Of a stretch of DNA of 64,000 nt, positions 1 through 13,700 are shown one piece after another. The first letter of the stretch is position 1. Each line of letters starts with the position of its first letter. Source of the stretch: Acanthochromis polyacanthus (taxonomy: Eukaryota; Chordata; Actinopteri; Pomacentridae); NCBI RefSeq assembly GCF_021347895.1, contig NC_067131.1, positions 32,025,411 through 32,089,410 of the forward strand, given 5' to 3'. Below the pieces are notes generated by a model. It was not told where the DNA came from, ran no database searches, and was given only the letters and a program-made list of their open reading frames with translations. The position numbers and the translations under genes are program-made.

Positions 1-742
1 GGAGAGCAGGCGCAACAATATAGTGATCCCATGTGTGTCTGAAAAACTGAGAAACTGAGGAGGATTTCAACAAACACCAGATCCCTGTCTTTTTTAAACC
101 AAATAACACCCTCAGGCAAAGACTGGTCCACCCAAAAGACCCCACACAGCCAGAAGAGCAACCTGGTGTATGCAGTTAAATGCAGCGAGGAATGCTCAGA
201 TCTCTACATAGGGGAAACCAAACAGCCACTTAACAAGCACATGGCTCAATACAGGAGAGCCAGTTCCTCAGGACAGGATTCAGCAGTTGTTGGAAGAACT
301 ACACTTACATTAGAATGATTATACTTATGAGGTTATCATTGAGTGACTAAGAAATAAGGACTACCATCAGCATTCTAAGTTGTGACCATGCACGTGTTCG
401 GAAGTAACAACAAGAACAAAGCTGACTTGTTCCTATAGTGAGCTGTCTTGCTCTTATGATAAGATCATGCAAGTAAAACATGTTCTGTCTTTGTACTGCT
501 CTGATATCTTATGACTGACGTATGCTGACTCCTCTGTGTGAGAAGGAAATAAAGAGACAAGGAGAGAGGCAGGCTTTTCAGAGTTTGTGGGGCTGCAGTG
601 ATGCATACAACAGAGCTGTAGTCGCTATCTCTCTCCTTGTGCGCAAGTAAAAGACCGGAGCTCGTGAGTGCTGTCTTTTCTTCCTGAGCTGGTTGTGTAT
701 TCTTCAGGTTTGAACCTAACAGCAGTCTTCCTTCACCTTAAC
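1..742 (+). pseudogene. Penelope-like retroelement, GIY-YIG region (fragment 1)
   Basis: Degenerate coding sequence of a Penelope-like element. Bases 98-318 translate to a stretch with the cysteine pair and LYIGETKQPL of the GIY-YIG endonuclease that follows the reverse transcriptase in these elements; upstream bases give the usual preceding segment in another frame, so at least one frameshift is present. The reading frame is cut at 287 by a solo LTR, resumes at 722-742, is cut again at 742 and continues at 4551. The reverse transcriptase would lie before the window. Family assignment is by recognised motif and is confident; activity is excluded by the breaks. Confidence 0.85.
288..721 (+). 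mobile_element. Solo LTR (434 bp) with 5-bp target duplication
   Basis: The segment starts TGTTGG and ends CTAACA, the usual TG...CA ends of an LTR, and contains an AATAAA near 548. It is flanked by GCAGT at 283-287 and again at 722-726, a perfect 5-bp target duplication. No internal retroviral or gag-pol sequence and no second LTR is present, so this is a solo LTR left by LTR-LTR recombination. It interrupts the Penelope-like GIY-YIG frame exactly. Which LTR family it belongs to cannot be read from the LTR alone. Confidence 0.85.
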
Positions 743-1184
743 CCCATAAAGTTCAGTCAATTTTCGCCTGAAATTTCTACTAAGATGTACAGAAAGTAAA
801 TTGAATGCTGTTCTTGAACTGTTTGGAGTACATGCATATAGTTGGGGTCTCCTTTGAAAGCTGACAACCTGAATTTTCACCCAGTGCAGTCAGAATTACT
901 CTAGGTGCTACTGGCACAGAGTATTTCATGTTGGCACACACTGAATTAGGATGAATTTTATTCTCGCCTACATTTTTTCCCTAATAAAACACCTGAAAAT
1001 AAGTGTGGCAGCACTGTGACAGCTTGAAAACACAACAAGGCAACAGCCTGGGGTCTTACATAGTTCAGGACAAAATTTCAGAGCAATACTACAAGAAATG
1101 AGTGTTTCACACATGTTTTTGTACTGATATGGCCCGGCGCTGTCAATTTTGTACACCCTCTGCACACCCTGGGCAAAAATGGTA

Positions 1185-2819
<1,635 letters not shown>

Positions 2820-4550
2820 TATATGTTCATTTTTCAGCCCGTTTTCACATTGGTTGATGCTAGAGGTACGGACGTGTTAAGGTCACTGTAGAGCTGGCGC
2901 CGGTTAACTTCTATTTGCTGCACATTACAGGCAGTTTATATGAATGACTTTGACGGCGAACATTGTATAATTTAACTAAAAATACACCGTCTCCTCTCAC
3001 ACTTTACGTAGACAAAGTAGTTTTTACGCTTTTAGACGCCGTGTCTAAATTGTTTGAAGTCCAGTTCCTATTAATTAGTTTACCGCGTTCAGTGGTGGAA
3101 GCGGCTGACGAACTCCATTGCAAATGTTCCCATTTAATTTCGGACGCTAATTTACAAGATAAAATTAAGGATGTCGAATATGAAACAAACACTCGTGAAT
3201 GGTGAGGAGCAGCTCTTTAATTCGGCATGAATTAAAAAAAACCCACAAACTCGATTTACTGTGATATTGTGAGATTTGTTTGTGGTGATGTAAATTAGCA
3301 TTCAACAGAGTCCGCTAACATTAAAGTGACTGACGTGCAGTGTCTGTGTTGACAGACGTAGAAAATACGTCAGGGTTTTGTTTAGGTTGTTACTATGTAA
3401 TAGTCTGTCGCTACTTTTGAAGGTAAAAAAATACTTATAGTTTGCTGGCTGTTAGTTCCGCCATTCATTCCGCAGATTCACCTCGAATCACGGAAGCGCC
3501 TTCGTCAGCGTTGCCGGCTCATTAATATTTATGTCCGTCGGATTACCAGCCAATCACAAAGCGCGTTCATCAGCCGGCTCATTAATATTTATGTACGGCT
3601 CATTAATATTTATGTTAAGGGAAAGTGCCGTATCCGTAGGCCACAGGCTACGGGTACGGGTCCGTATCTGTAGACACTACCTTTCACATTATTTTCACTC
3701 CAAAAACTCATAAAGAACTCAAAAAAGGCACTTCAGAGCAGCTCCAGTGTGGATCAGACAGAGAGACTGGGAGGGAGGGACAGACGGACAGAAAGGCTGC
3801 AGCTGCAGCCGCAGCCAATGTGTGAAGCGTCACAGAACCCTGCTGGCAGAGGCTCTATTTATATCCTGGTATCCAGCAGCTGATTGGCTACCAGCCCTGT
3901 CAGTCAAACGTTTCCTCCGACGTGATTTGCTCAGAATTTACTGACGAAATGAGGTAGATCCAGATCGGTCAGTCTCGGCAACGGTTGGCCGTTTAGGGCT
4001 CGGAGGCAGGCCAGAGTCACTTGATTAGTTGAAATGTGGTGTAAACATAAAGGATAGAGTTCAGAAGCCATTTTGAGTGCAAGACCACGTGGATATCTGT
4101 ATGCTGTATAAAATATGGACAGAAATACAGTGAATATGGAACGCGCAGCACCACCATGTGCCACGTGTGCGCACATGGAGCCGAGCTATTTGTGGATTAT
4201 TTACTTATTTCAAGACATGTTTTGGACAAAATATTATACTTGCTGGTATTGTCTTGATGACTACTCTTGGATTATGGCCAGTTTTTGTGGATTATTTTCA
4301 TCTTTGACCAGTAAAAGAGCGTCCAAAGGTGAGTTCTGCCCTTTAAATGTTTTGTTGTTTGTTGGAGAAATGTGTTTTTCTCACCCGCTGTGGTAATCAC
4401 ATCTGAAAGTGGCTTATACCGGCGGATTCATGAGAATCTAAGCTTTCCATGGGTGTATACTGTTTGTATAATCGCGTTGGGAGTGTCGTTCTATTTTGAA
4501 AAATGCTTATGCAGATATCAAAACGGGCCGCCCGCAGGCCGCTGAACCGC

Positions 4551-5040
4551 AACGCAGAAGGACACTTGTTTCAGGACACCAATGTTCAGGTTTTGGACAG
4601 GGAGGACAGATGGTTTGAGAGAGGAGTGAAAGAAGCCATCCATGTCAAAGTAGAGAAGCCATCTCTGAATGGGGGGGTGGTGGTCTGCGACATCATCTTT
4701 CACCAATTTACAATCAGGTCCCTTTAAAACTCCCCAAAAGAACTACTCATCAGACTCATGCTAATGACCACCATTAGCACACGAGGGCTCAGTGACATCT
4801 GTGCATTTCAACGACCCCCACCGATACAACCACCATCAATGAGTAGTCAGAAGAGTTTTGATATCGGTCGTTGGAATAATAGCCCTGGACACACCTCATA
4901 GAGGTTTAAAAGCTGAGGCAACACCAACCACCACCAGAACTGAAGAAGCCTCTTGGATGAGAGGTGAAACATCTTCAAGGAACTTTCTTAAAGTCCAGTG
5001 GATTGATTTAAACTACTTTGGATATGTGAGCTTTATTTAA
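4551..5040 (+). pseudogene. Penelope-like retroelement, C-terminus and 3' tail (fragment 2)
   Basis: The frame continues from base 742 and reads DREDRWFERGVKEAIHVKVE, the conserved segment after the GIY-YIG domain in teleost Penelope-like elements, followed by a PSLN motif and a frame that decays by 4727. The 3' untranslated tail to about 5040 contains the CTGAAGAAGCCTCTTGGATG stretch that ends many fish copies. Together with 1-742 this shows a single old insertion later split by two others. Confidence 0.8.
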
Positions 5041-5588
5041 TACTAAAGGAAAATCATTTGTGAAAATAGAATATAAAAGAGGCCCAAGGAAACTTCCTTG
5101 AGGCACTCCATGTTTCACAGATTTAAGTCTGACTCACTTCCAGCAAACATCTGCTGTCTCTTGGTCAGTAACTGTTGACTGTTAATGGAGCAGAAGAAAA
5201 AAATCCATAGCATTTTAATTTTTCCAATAATAACTCATGTTTAAGAATATCAGTCTAAAAATGTCTAAAGTCTAAAAAAAAATGGATCCAATCAGCTTCT
5301 TTTGTTCAGGATCGCGTTACCAATAGTCAACCATTTGAGTTAGGGCCGTTGCTGTGGAATGTTTTTCTCTGTAAGCTGGAAGTCAGTAAATACGTTATTT
5401 TTTTGAAAAGTATAACTGAATTTGTTGTTAAATGACTAACCATTCTGCTGCTACAGCTCTGTTTATACAACGACACCGAAACTCTCTGGAAATCTGATTC
5501 TGATCTGGTATGTCCGGTATGTTTGTCCACCCTCATACTGGTCCTACATCACGTCGTTGTTCTGATCATCAAACAGAGGCTCTCTCTG
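5041..5588. other. Intergenic, nothing recognised
   Basis: AT-rich sequence between the Penelope-like tail and the MFAP4-like promoter. No ORF with family resemblance and no clear repeat. Confidence 0.5.
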
Positions 5589-5676
5589 ATTGGTCGCCTG
5601 CTGCCATCTCTGCAGATAAAAGCCGTGAGGCGACGAGCTGCAGGGACGTTGGTGGACTGTTGGGCTGCTGCTGCAG
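5589..5676 (+). promoter_or_regulatory. mfap4: Candidate core promoter and noncoding first exon of the MFAP4-like gene
   Basis: An inverted CCAAT box (ATTGG, 5589-5593) and a TATA-like AGATAAAAG (5614-5622) precede a short GC-richer stretch ending CTGCTGCAG before GTGAGT at 5677, a strong splice donor. The next supported exon is 7879-7906 carrying the start codon. There is no transcript evidence, so the first exon is an inference. Confidence 0.4.
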
Positions 5677-6099
5677 GTGAGTTCAGACAGGTGAGATGTT
5701 TGTCTGGTGTCCAGGTGCTCAGTGAGGAGACAGGTTTCATCTCTGGAGGCTTTGAGACCAAACGTTTGCTGCTCCAGACAGAACTTGAGCTTCTGACTGG
5801 ATTAAAAGTCTGGAAGTGTTGCTAGAGTTGTTTTTTGAGTTCGATAAAGTGGATAATTAGAGATGAGATGAGCTCAGATCAGAACATCATGGAGCTGAGA
5901 CGTCACTGAGTCCATCCAGACTTCAGCTTCTCTCTTTGGTCTGCAGGTTCTGAGTCCATCTTCACTGTTCAGCACTTTGTTTCCAGAATCTTCAAAGAAG
6001 GTTTCAGTGAGTAAATCCACAGGTAAAGCTGCATCACACTCACTGCAGCTGATGGACAAACTGGTTCTTAATGCACAGAGACACTGCTGCTCTAAAGAC

Positions 6100-7620
6100 G
6101 ACAGATGTACTCTAGAAAAATGCTCCTCTCAAAACAAGAAAAAAAAACAGATTTCAAGGAACTTTTACCTTGAAATAAGTGAAAAAATCTGCCAATAGAA
6201 GACGTGAAAAATGCCTTGGTAAGATTTCTGGAAATAAGATGTGATATTTAAAATACTGAGATCTTAAAATTACCTGAGAAAACTCATTTTAAGTTATATT
6301 TTACCAGGATTGTCAAGCTTATGTGTCTTAAAATAAGCCAGACATGCTAAAAATCGCAGTTTTTCACTCATAAATAGATTTTTCCTTTCATGAAACCTTC
6401 TAATTTGAGACGTATTAAATTTATTTTGAGTTGTATTATAGCGGTAATTCTCCAGATTTAAGATCATCTTGTACTTGAAAAAAGATTACAAAGATTAACT
6501 GAAGTATTTTGAGATATGTCTTCTCACAGGTAGCTGGAATCCTAATATCTAGTCAGTCCCTCCAGGAATTCGTGATGTTGCGATCGCACGAATTCAACCA
6601 ATCAATCTCCGCGAATTTTGCGCGGCTTTGCAATTTCGTCCAATCACCGCAACTTTCCCACAATTTTTGCCCGTCTCCCATGAGTTCGTCCAATCACAGG
6701 TAAATAAATATTGTCAGTTACAGTGTTGAAACATGTTCTACAAGCTGGAAAAATGCAGCTTTTAACAGCTGTCACTGGCTCCCGCAATTTCATCACAACA
6801 AATAAGCTTAAAACATCAAAATTTTTATCGCAATTTTTTAGAAAAGCTGCCGCAAATTCAGGCATTTTCGGCCGCAACAATCACGAAAAACGCCCGCGAA
6901 ATCCTGGAGGGACTGTCTAGTTATGTTTTGACAGCATTCATTGTGTTTTAGGGAAAGCCAGCTCTGCCCAAAAGCAGCTGTTTTTAATGCAGAAGTAGAC
7001 ATTTGCTTTTTAAACATTCATGTTGAGTACAAAATGTAAGATGTATTTTACTTATTTTAGGTTGTATTACAGTGACATGACTCTACATTTAAGACCAGCT
7101 TGTGTTTGAAGCAAGATGAAAAGTGTGATTTAAGCATTTTAAGGTATCCGTCCGCATGCAGTTGGTTGAAAATACATTAGTTGTAAATATGACTGTGGTT
7201 CTTATTCCCTCATTTATAAATAACTCCACACCAAGTAAACAACTGTAGAATTGAAATCAATTTATTTTTGAATTTGCAGCAACACATTAGCAAACTTGAC
7301 AATCTGAACTAACTGGTATTTTCCAAAAAAGGTTTTTACTTGAATCACGTTGAGTTTATTTCTTAAATCCAGATTGTGTAGTTTCTGCAAATAACAGCTC
7401 AGCTGGAAAACTGTATGAAAAGTAAAATGAACCTTGTTTCTTGTAAAATACAACTTAAAACAAGGTCATTTCAAGATTGTTTGATCGAAGATATTTAAGA
7501 TGCATCGTCCCTCCATCTGCTGAAATGCTTCTGAAGTGAATTTATCTGAAATCAAGTGGGATGAGACATTTGGACTAAAAATAAGACAAACAGACTTGGT
7601 AAGATTTGGCGTTGTTGCAG
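6100..7620. repeat. AT-rich repetitive intron sequence around a TIR MITE
   Basis: Intron 1 of the MFAP4-like gene. The two flanks (about 6100-6540 and 7060-7620) share phrases such as TTGGTAAGATTT and runs of AAAACAAG, suggesting one older element with related ends into which the 6554-6919 MITE inserted. No coding sequence is seen. Confidence 0.35.
6554..6919. mobile_element. MITE with CAGTCCCTCCAGGA inverted ends
   Basis: Ends CAGTCCCTCCAGGAATTCG and, inverted, CAGTCCCTCCAGGATTTCG face each other over about 366 bp; TCTAGT flanks both sides (6548-6553 and 6920-6925), consistent with a 6-bp target duplication. The interior is full of GCGAATTT/CGCAATTT-like words and has no transposase. Superfamily not assigned. 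Confidence 0.65.
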
Positions 7621-7900
7621 AGTGAAAGCTCTACGGCCGATGGATGGTGGTCTGTTAAAACCTGTTAGAACCACAATAGAAATGCTGTGGTGGCGCTGCT
7701 CTGCTGTTGTGTGTTTGGTTCATCCTCTACTTTCTACTGATGACGACGTGGAAATAAAAGCCACTTCATCTGAGGAGCTTCTACAAACAGGAAACCTGCA
7801 CACGTTCAGACCCACATCTTCCAGAGTAAAGGCTGGCTGCAGTTTTCCTCACGTTGTCTCTGATCATTTCTGTTCCAGGTCTTCATCAACACCTCTGACC

Positions 7901-10699
7901 ATGAAGGTAAGTGTGTACCTGGACTCAGCTGTCTGTGTTGTGAATCTGCCTCCACACTGAAACCTGCTTCATCTGCAGCTGCTGTCGGTGAGCCTCCTCC
8001 TCCTCGCTCCACTGCTCACCTGCTGCACAAAGACCAAGAAGCTGCCGCCGGACTGCTCCTACATCCAGCTACACAACGAGAAAACAACCAGCGGAGTGTA
8101 CACCATCTACCCCACGGGATCCAAACCTGGTGTCAAGGTACGCTTCACCTGTCTGGACGCTGCTCCACCTTCAACACACAAACACATGAAAGACTCACAT
8201 TCACTTTAACATGATCTGATGAGGATGAAAACCTGATGGAACGTTAGGAAGAGGTCAACAAAGACACACAACACCACCACAAAGAGACACTACACCACCA
8301 CAAAGATTACGGACCATTACTGTGTGTTTTTTAATATCACCAGTTTTATTCAATGGGAGACCTCGGTGCGAACTGTCAGGAAACGCTATTTACTTCAGAA
8401 GTAGCTGCAAATTTTATCGAAACCTTGGATAAGCATCCTCCAGCTCCTTCACCTGCATCCTGGGATTTTATCGTTGAACATTTTATTAATCAACCCAGAT
8501 TTTAACAGACACCAAATCACTCCCTCGGACTCTCTTTGTGAAGCCTTTGCAGACCACTTCAGGGGTAAAATTGATTTTATAAGATCCTCTATTTCATCTA
8601 ATCAGAATACTGTTTCTAATACAGTAGAAAGCTTGTTTTTACCCGAGGAAACACTGGACAGTTTTGCACTGGTTGATGCTGAGATGCTTGGTAGAGTTTT
8701 CTCTCGAGTAAAACCAACAACCTGCCTTTTAGACCCAATTCCCACATCACTTTTTAAAACACTTTATGGATTCCTTGAAGTCGAGCTTTTAAATATAGTG
8801 AATTGTTCCCTTCAGACGGGCTCTTTCCCTGCTGCTCTTAAAACAGCAGTAGTGGGACCATTTCTGAAGAAGAACAATTTGGATCCTAATGTTCTTAATA
8901 ACTACAGGCCAGTGTCCAACTTACCATTTTTAAGCAAAATTTTAGAAAAACTTGTTTTTATTCAGCTGAATGATTTTTTAAATCACCATTCTATTCTTGA
9001 GACATTTCAATCTGGATTTAGGACGAACCACAGTACAGAGACTGCACTACTGAAAATTGTTAATGATTTTAGGTGCAACCTGGACTCACACAAGCTTACA
9101 GTCCTTGTGCTGCTGGATCTAAGCGCTGCTTTTGATACAATAGATCACATGATTCTTTTAAATAGACTAAGACACCTAGTAGGCCTCTCTGGTACTGCCT
9201 TTCAATGGTTCAGTTCTTATCTCACAGATCAAAAATTCCTTGTAAGTCTGGACACATGCTCTTCAGGGATCCATGAAATAAAATGTGGTGTTCCCCAAGG
9301 CTCAATTTTAGGCCCCATACTTTTTAACCTATATATGCTTCCATTGGGAGACGTCATCAGGAGGCAAGGTGTCACGTTCCACAGCTATGCTGATGATACA
9401 CAGCTGTACATCTCCATGTCTCCTGATGACACAGGGCCGATTGATGCCCTTTTTAACTGTATTTTAGACATCAAATCCTGGATGGCAGAAAATTTCCTAC
9501 AGCTCAACCAGGGCAAGACTGAGGTTTTAATTATTGATCCTAAGGCTCAGGGAGAGAAACTTTTATCAAAATTCCAAACCCTGTCTTTAATTCCATCCAA
9601 TCAGGTGAAGAATCTGGGTGTCATTTTTGACTCTGAGCTCAACTTTATTCCACATATTAAAAACGTAACGAAAACAGGGTTTTATCATTTAAAGAACATC
9701 GCCAGAGTCCGCCCCTTTCTCTCCCGGGCAAACACAGAGATGCTGATGCATGCTTTTATCTCCAGTCGTATTGACTATTGTAACGCCCTGCTTTCTGGTC
9801 TTCCAAAAAGAAACATCTCAAGTTTACAACTGTTACAGAACTCCGCAGCACGTGTGCTGACGAAGACCAGAAGGCGAGCACATATTACACCGGTTTTAAA
9901 ATCACTGCATTGGCTCCCTGTGTGTTTTAGGATTGATTTCAAGGTCCTTTTAATGGTTTTTAAATGTCTTAGGGGTCTTGGACCTTCTTATCTCTCAGAA
10001 TTGCTTTTACCATATGAGCCCTCGCGGACCCTGAGGTCCTCTGGCACCGGCCTCTTAATGGTTCCCAAAGCTAGAACACGGACTTACGGTGAGGCATCTT
10101 TCCAGCACTATGGCCCCCGTCTGTGGAACAGCCTGCCAGAGGACCTGAGGGCCGCAGAGAATGTTCATATTTTTAAAAGCAGGCTCAAGACCCACCTATT
10201 TAATTTGGCTTTTAACTAATGTCTTATTTTTATTAATATTTTTATTTAATTTTATTTAGTTATGAATCTTAGCCCTCTCTTTACTTATTTTTATTTTATT
10301 ACTTTTAAATGATATTTTAGCCATTTGTTAGTATTTTACTTTATATGTTATTTCATATTTTATTTAATTTTACTTATTCATTTCGTTTTATGTTCTTAGA
10401 CTTTGGAGTTTTATGTTTTTATTCCATATCTCCAGTGTTTCCTCAGTGGGGGCCGGCTGCACTGGGGGCTGCAATTGGCCCTGGTTGGGATGTCTCCGTC
10501 TTGTGGCTGGCATCATCTTGGCCAAGTCGGGGGTCTACAGACTGTTTTGCTGTGTGGGCCCCTCACTGTCCTTGTGGCGGGGCATGCCCGGGCAGAGGCA
10601 TCTGGCCCTGTGCTGTGGGCGGCGCCCCGTACAGTCGGCCCCCTACGGTTACTGACCTGGCTGCTCTGTACTCAGCCACGTGCTTTTAATGATCACTTC

Positions 10700-10772
<73 letters not shown>

Positions 10773-13700
10773 GGGGATGGGGCGGGGGGAGGGGACTGTT
10801 TTAACATGTATAGCACTTTGTGCTGCATTTTAATTGTATGAAAAAATGCTCTATAAATAAAGTTTGATGATTTTTGATATACAAAACAACCACAAAGACG
10901 CACTACACTACCACAAAGAGACACAACCCTACCACAAAGACACACAACCCTACCACAAAGACACACAACCCTACCACAAAGAGACACAACCCTACCACAA
11001 AGACACACAACCCTACCACAAAGAGACACAACCCTACCACAAAGAGACACAACCCTACCACAAAGACACACAACCCTACCACAAAGAGACACAACCCTAC
11101 CACAAAGACACACAACCCTACCACAAAGACACACAACCCTACCACAAAGACACACAACACTACCACAAAGACACACAACACTACCACAAACGTTCCTCCT
11201 GCTGTCTGTCTGTGCTTCCTGTCGGTTGTCTAATCATTGTGGGTCAACGTTTGTCTGCTGTGGATCTCATGAAGGGATGTTGTGTTTGTGTGCAGGTGCG
11301 TTGTGAGAAGTCAGACGGAGGACATTGGACGGTGAGTGTTTGACCAGAAGCCACCTTAAAGGTGGAACCTTGGTTCTCTCAGTGCTCTCTCAGTGTTCTC
11401 TGAGGTTCTGTTCTGCCCTCACATGTTCCACACACCTGTAGTCAGATTCTAATCAGGTAAAGTTCTAAAGACTAGAAGATGGAGACATGAAGACGCTGAG
11501 GCAGAGCAGCAGCTTTGTTCACATTAAAGCAGATCCTTTGTGTTTGCAGGTGTTCCAGAGCAGGCTGAATGGATCTTTGAACTTCTACAGACCCTGGGAC
11601 CAGTACAAGAAGGGCTTCGGTAACCCTGCTGGAGAGTACTGGCTGGGTGAGAAACAATGACCACAAACACACACTACACTACCACAAAGATACACTACAC
11701 TACCACAAAGAGACACTACACTACCACAAAGAGACACTACACTACCACACTTGCCTGGAAAATCCAGACTGACTTTATTTATGTATTAATATAAATACAA
11801 ATAAAGGCAGTCCGGCATTGTGATGATAGGAGACGATTTCAAAAAAGAGGGGCTAACGAATGCAGCTTGAACAAGAAAGAACCAATCAGCGTAACATGGA
11901 TGTGACGCACAAACAAATCGACCTTGAAGTCCATGTAGTCCAAACAACAACGGCATGCAGCCGAGAAAGCGTCGCGGTGAATGATTACTGCCGTTTTTGT
12001 CACAAAAATCAGCGAATACATGGGGTACTCTCAAGTACAACACTTATCTTTGAAAAGGCTACGCAACAACAGACTCCTTCCGAACGATTAGCGGTGTTAG
12101 GAATAACTTTAAATCGGAGCCAAACCAAGTCGGAGCGTATGTGTAAAAGTTGCTTAAATTTACTCACACGTTTGGAACGGGATTTTCCTCTGTACAAACA
12201 ATGGCAAGAAGCCGAAAGTAACGAGCCATCCACTGCCTCCTCATCGTCGGAAACGTCAAGTGAAAAGAGGCAACGACTAACGCCATCCAAAACGCCAAGA
12301 GACCACAAAAAGATTCGCTTTGGCCCCCCTCCTCCTCCTCCTCCGGCATCATCTTTGAGGCGCTAAAGATGACGCAGCATTAACTCCCGCCTCCCGTGCT
12401 GTGATTGGTCGTACCAAACTTTCCCGGGAGGGAAACGCGATTCAATTCGCCCAATGCCAAACTGATTCTCCTGTACCTCCTAACATGGAGATAGGAGATT
12501 ACATGGAGATTCAGTTTAGATTTTCCAAGCTACTACCACAAAGATACACTACACTACCACAAAGAGAAACTACACTATCACAGAGATACACAATCCAACC
12601 ATAAAGACAACAGTGAGTCCGTTAACTCTTGAAGCTCCAAAAACAAACTGCCTCCACAGTCTGAGTGCAGTCTTCACATGTCTTCAGGACATGAAGGTCT
12701 GCTGAGGAGTTTTCCTATGTTACAGTTTTTTTCGATTGCTAAAACACGTTTTTCAAAACTGTACGTTTATTTCAAAACTGCACACACAAAACTCCAAACA
12801 TCACACACAAATTGCTAAACCCTTACATCCCCTTGCAAAACAACTCTGCCATCAAATCTCTTAACATGTTCACAAAATGGAACTCGTGTTTTCATTTGGT
12901 AAACAGCCATATTTTCACATGACACACACATACCATTCATTGAATAAACACAACTAAGCTTTTGGCTGAACACTACCAAGCAAGTACAGAACACTGTAGA
13001 GCAAAATTGAAAACACAATTATAGAAATGGAACACACTGAATTAATGCCCCCTTCTCTCATAGACAAACAAAACATCACACAAATTTTCAGACAAAACAT
13101 TTTATTTTTAAATGTTTCCCCCCATCCCCCCATTCAAGCATAAGCATCATGGGGCATCATGCCTCCAGTTTCTGTCTGGCCAGAGGGCCTCATCAGCATC
13201 GCAGGCGATGTCCTCAAGGTCCAAACAGCGCTGGAAGAACCGCCTAGAGTGCCGCATGAAGCCCTGACAGGCCTCAAAGCCCACATTTCCACAAGCCTCC
13301 CCCATTTCCACAAGCCTCTTCCACCTCTTCCTCCTCTTCCTCTTCTCCTCCTCCTCTCATTCGTACCCCTCTCCTTCTCTGACTGTTGTCTCTGTTCTCC
13401 ATTGCTCATCAAACAAAACAGAGGGTCAAGCCTCCTTTTATGCTGGAGTCCTTGATTGCAAATTGCTCGCCAGACCAGAAAGTTTAGAGATTTGCATATT
13501 TGTGTGTTGTGGATTGATGCTTTGAGATTTTATGTGAGAAGTGTGTGCAAACCTGAAAAATTGTGTGTTGTGTTTTGACAGCAAGGTGATGGGAAATTGA
13601 CATCAGAGTGTAAAGAAGGAAAGTCAGAGTTCTAATATGATAAGGAAATCTAAAGTAGTAACAAATTGAGTCAAGCGATTGGGGACAGAAGTAAAGGTTG

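Larger units (their letters stand above)
8312..10884 (+). mobile_element. 5'-truncated L2-clade LINE
   Basis: Non-LTR retroelement inserted in the minisatellite. It carries a long ORF2 remnant (8474-10219), a 3' region with a GT run, and the tail TATAGCACTTTGTGCTGC...CTATAAATAAAGTTTGATGA typical of L2 elements, where short TGAT-type repeats replace poly(A). The endonuclease part is missing, so it is a truncated copy. Confidence 0.85.
8250..12610. repeat. ACCACAAAGACACAC minisatellite, split into four blocks
   Basis: A tandem repeat with units like CTACCACAAAGACACACAAC occupies about 8250-8310, 10885-11190, 11657-11750 and 12530-12610, all in introns of the MFAP4-like gene. The first two blocks are separated by the L2 LINE and the last two by the TIR element at 11753-12530, so both elements landed in the array. 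Long ORFs in the array on both strands are by-products of a unit without stops. Confidence 0.9.

Noticed and set aside
2963..3205. 80-codon ORF considered as a gene exon
   Set aside because: Looks protein-like but I could not tie it to any family or find flanking exons; kept only as a note in the 3.8 kb insert.
10649..11343. Long ORFs on both strands with repeating YHKDTQP- or [11 protein letters not shown] peptides
   Set aside because: They read a stop-free minisatellite; no start context, no codon bias, no family, and they overlap each other on both strands.
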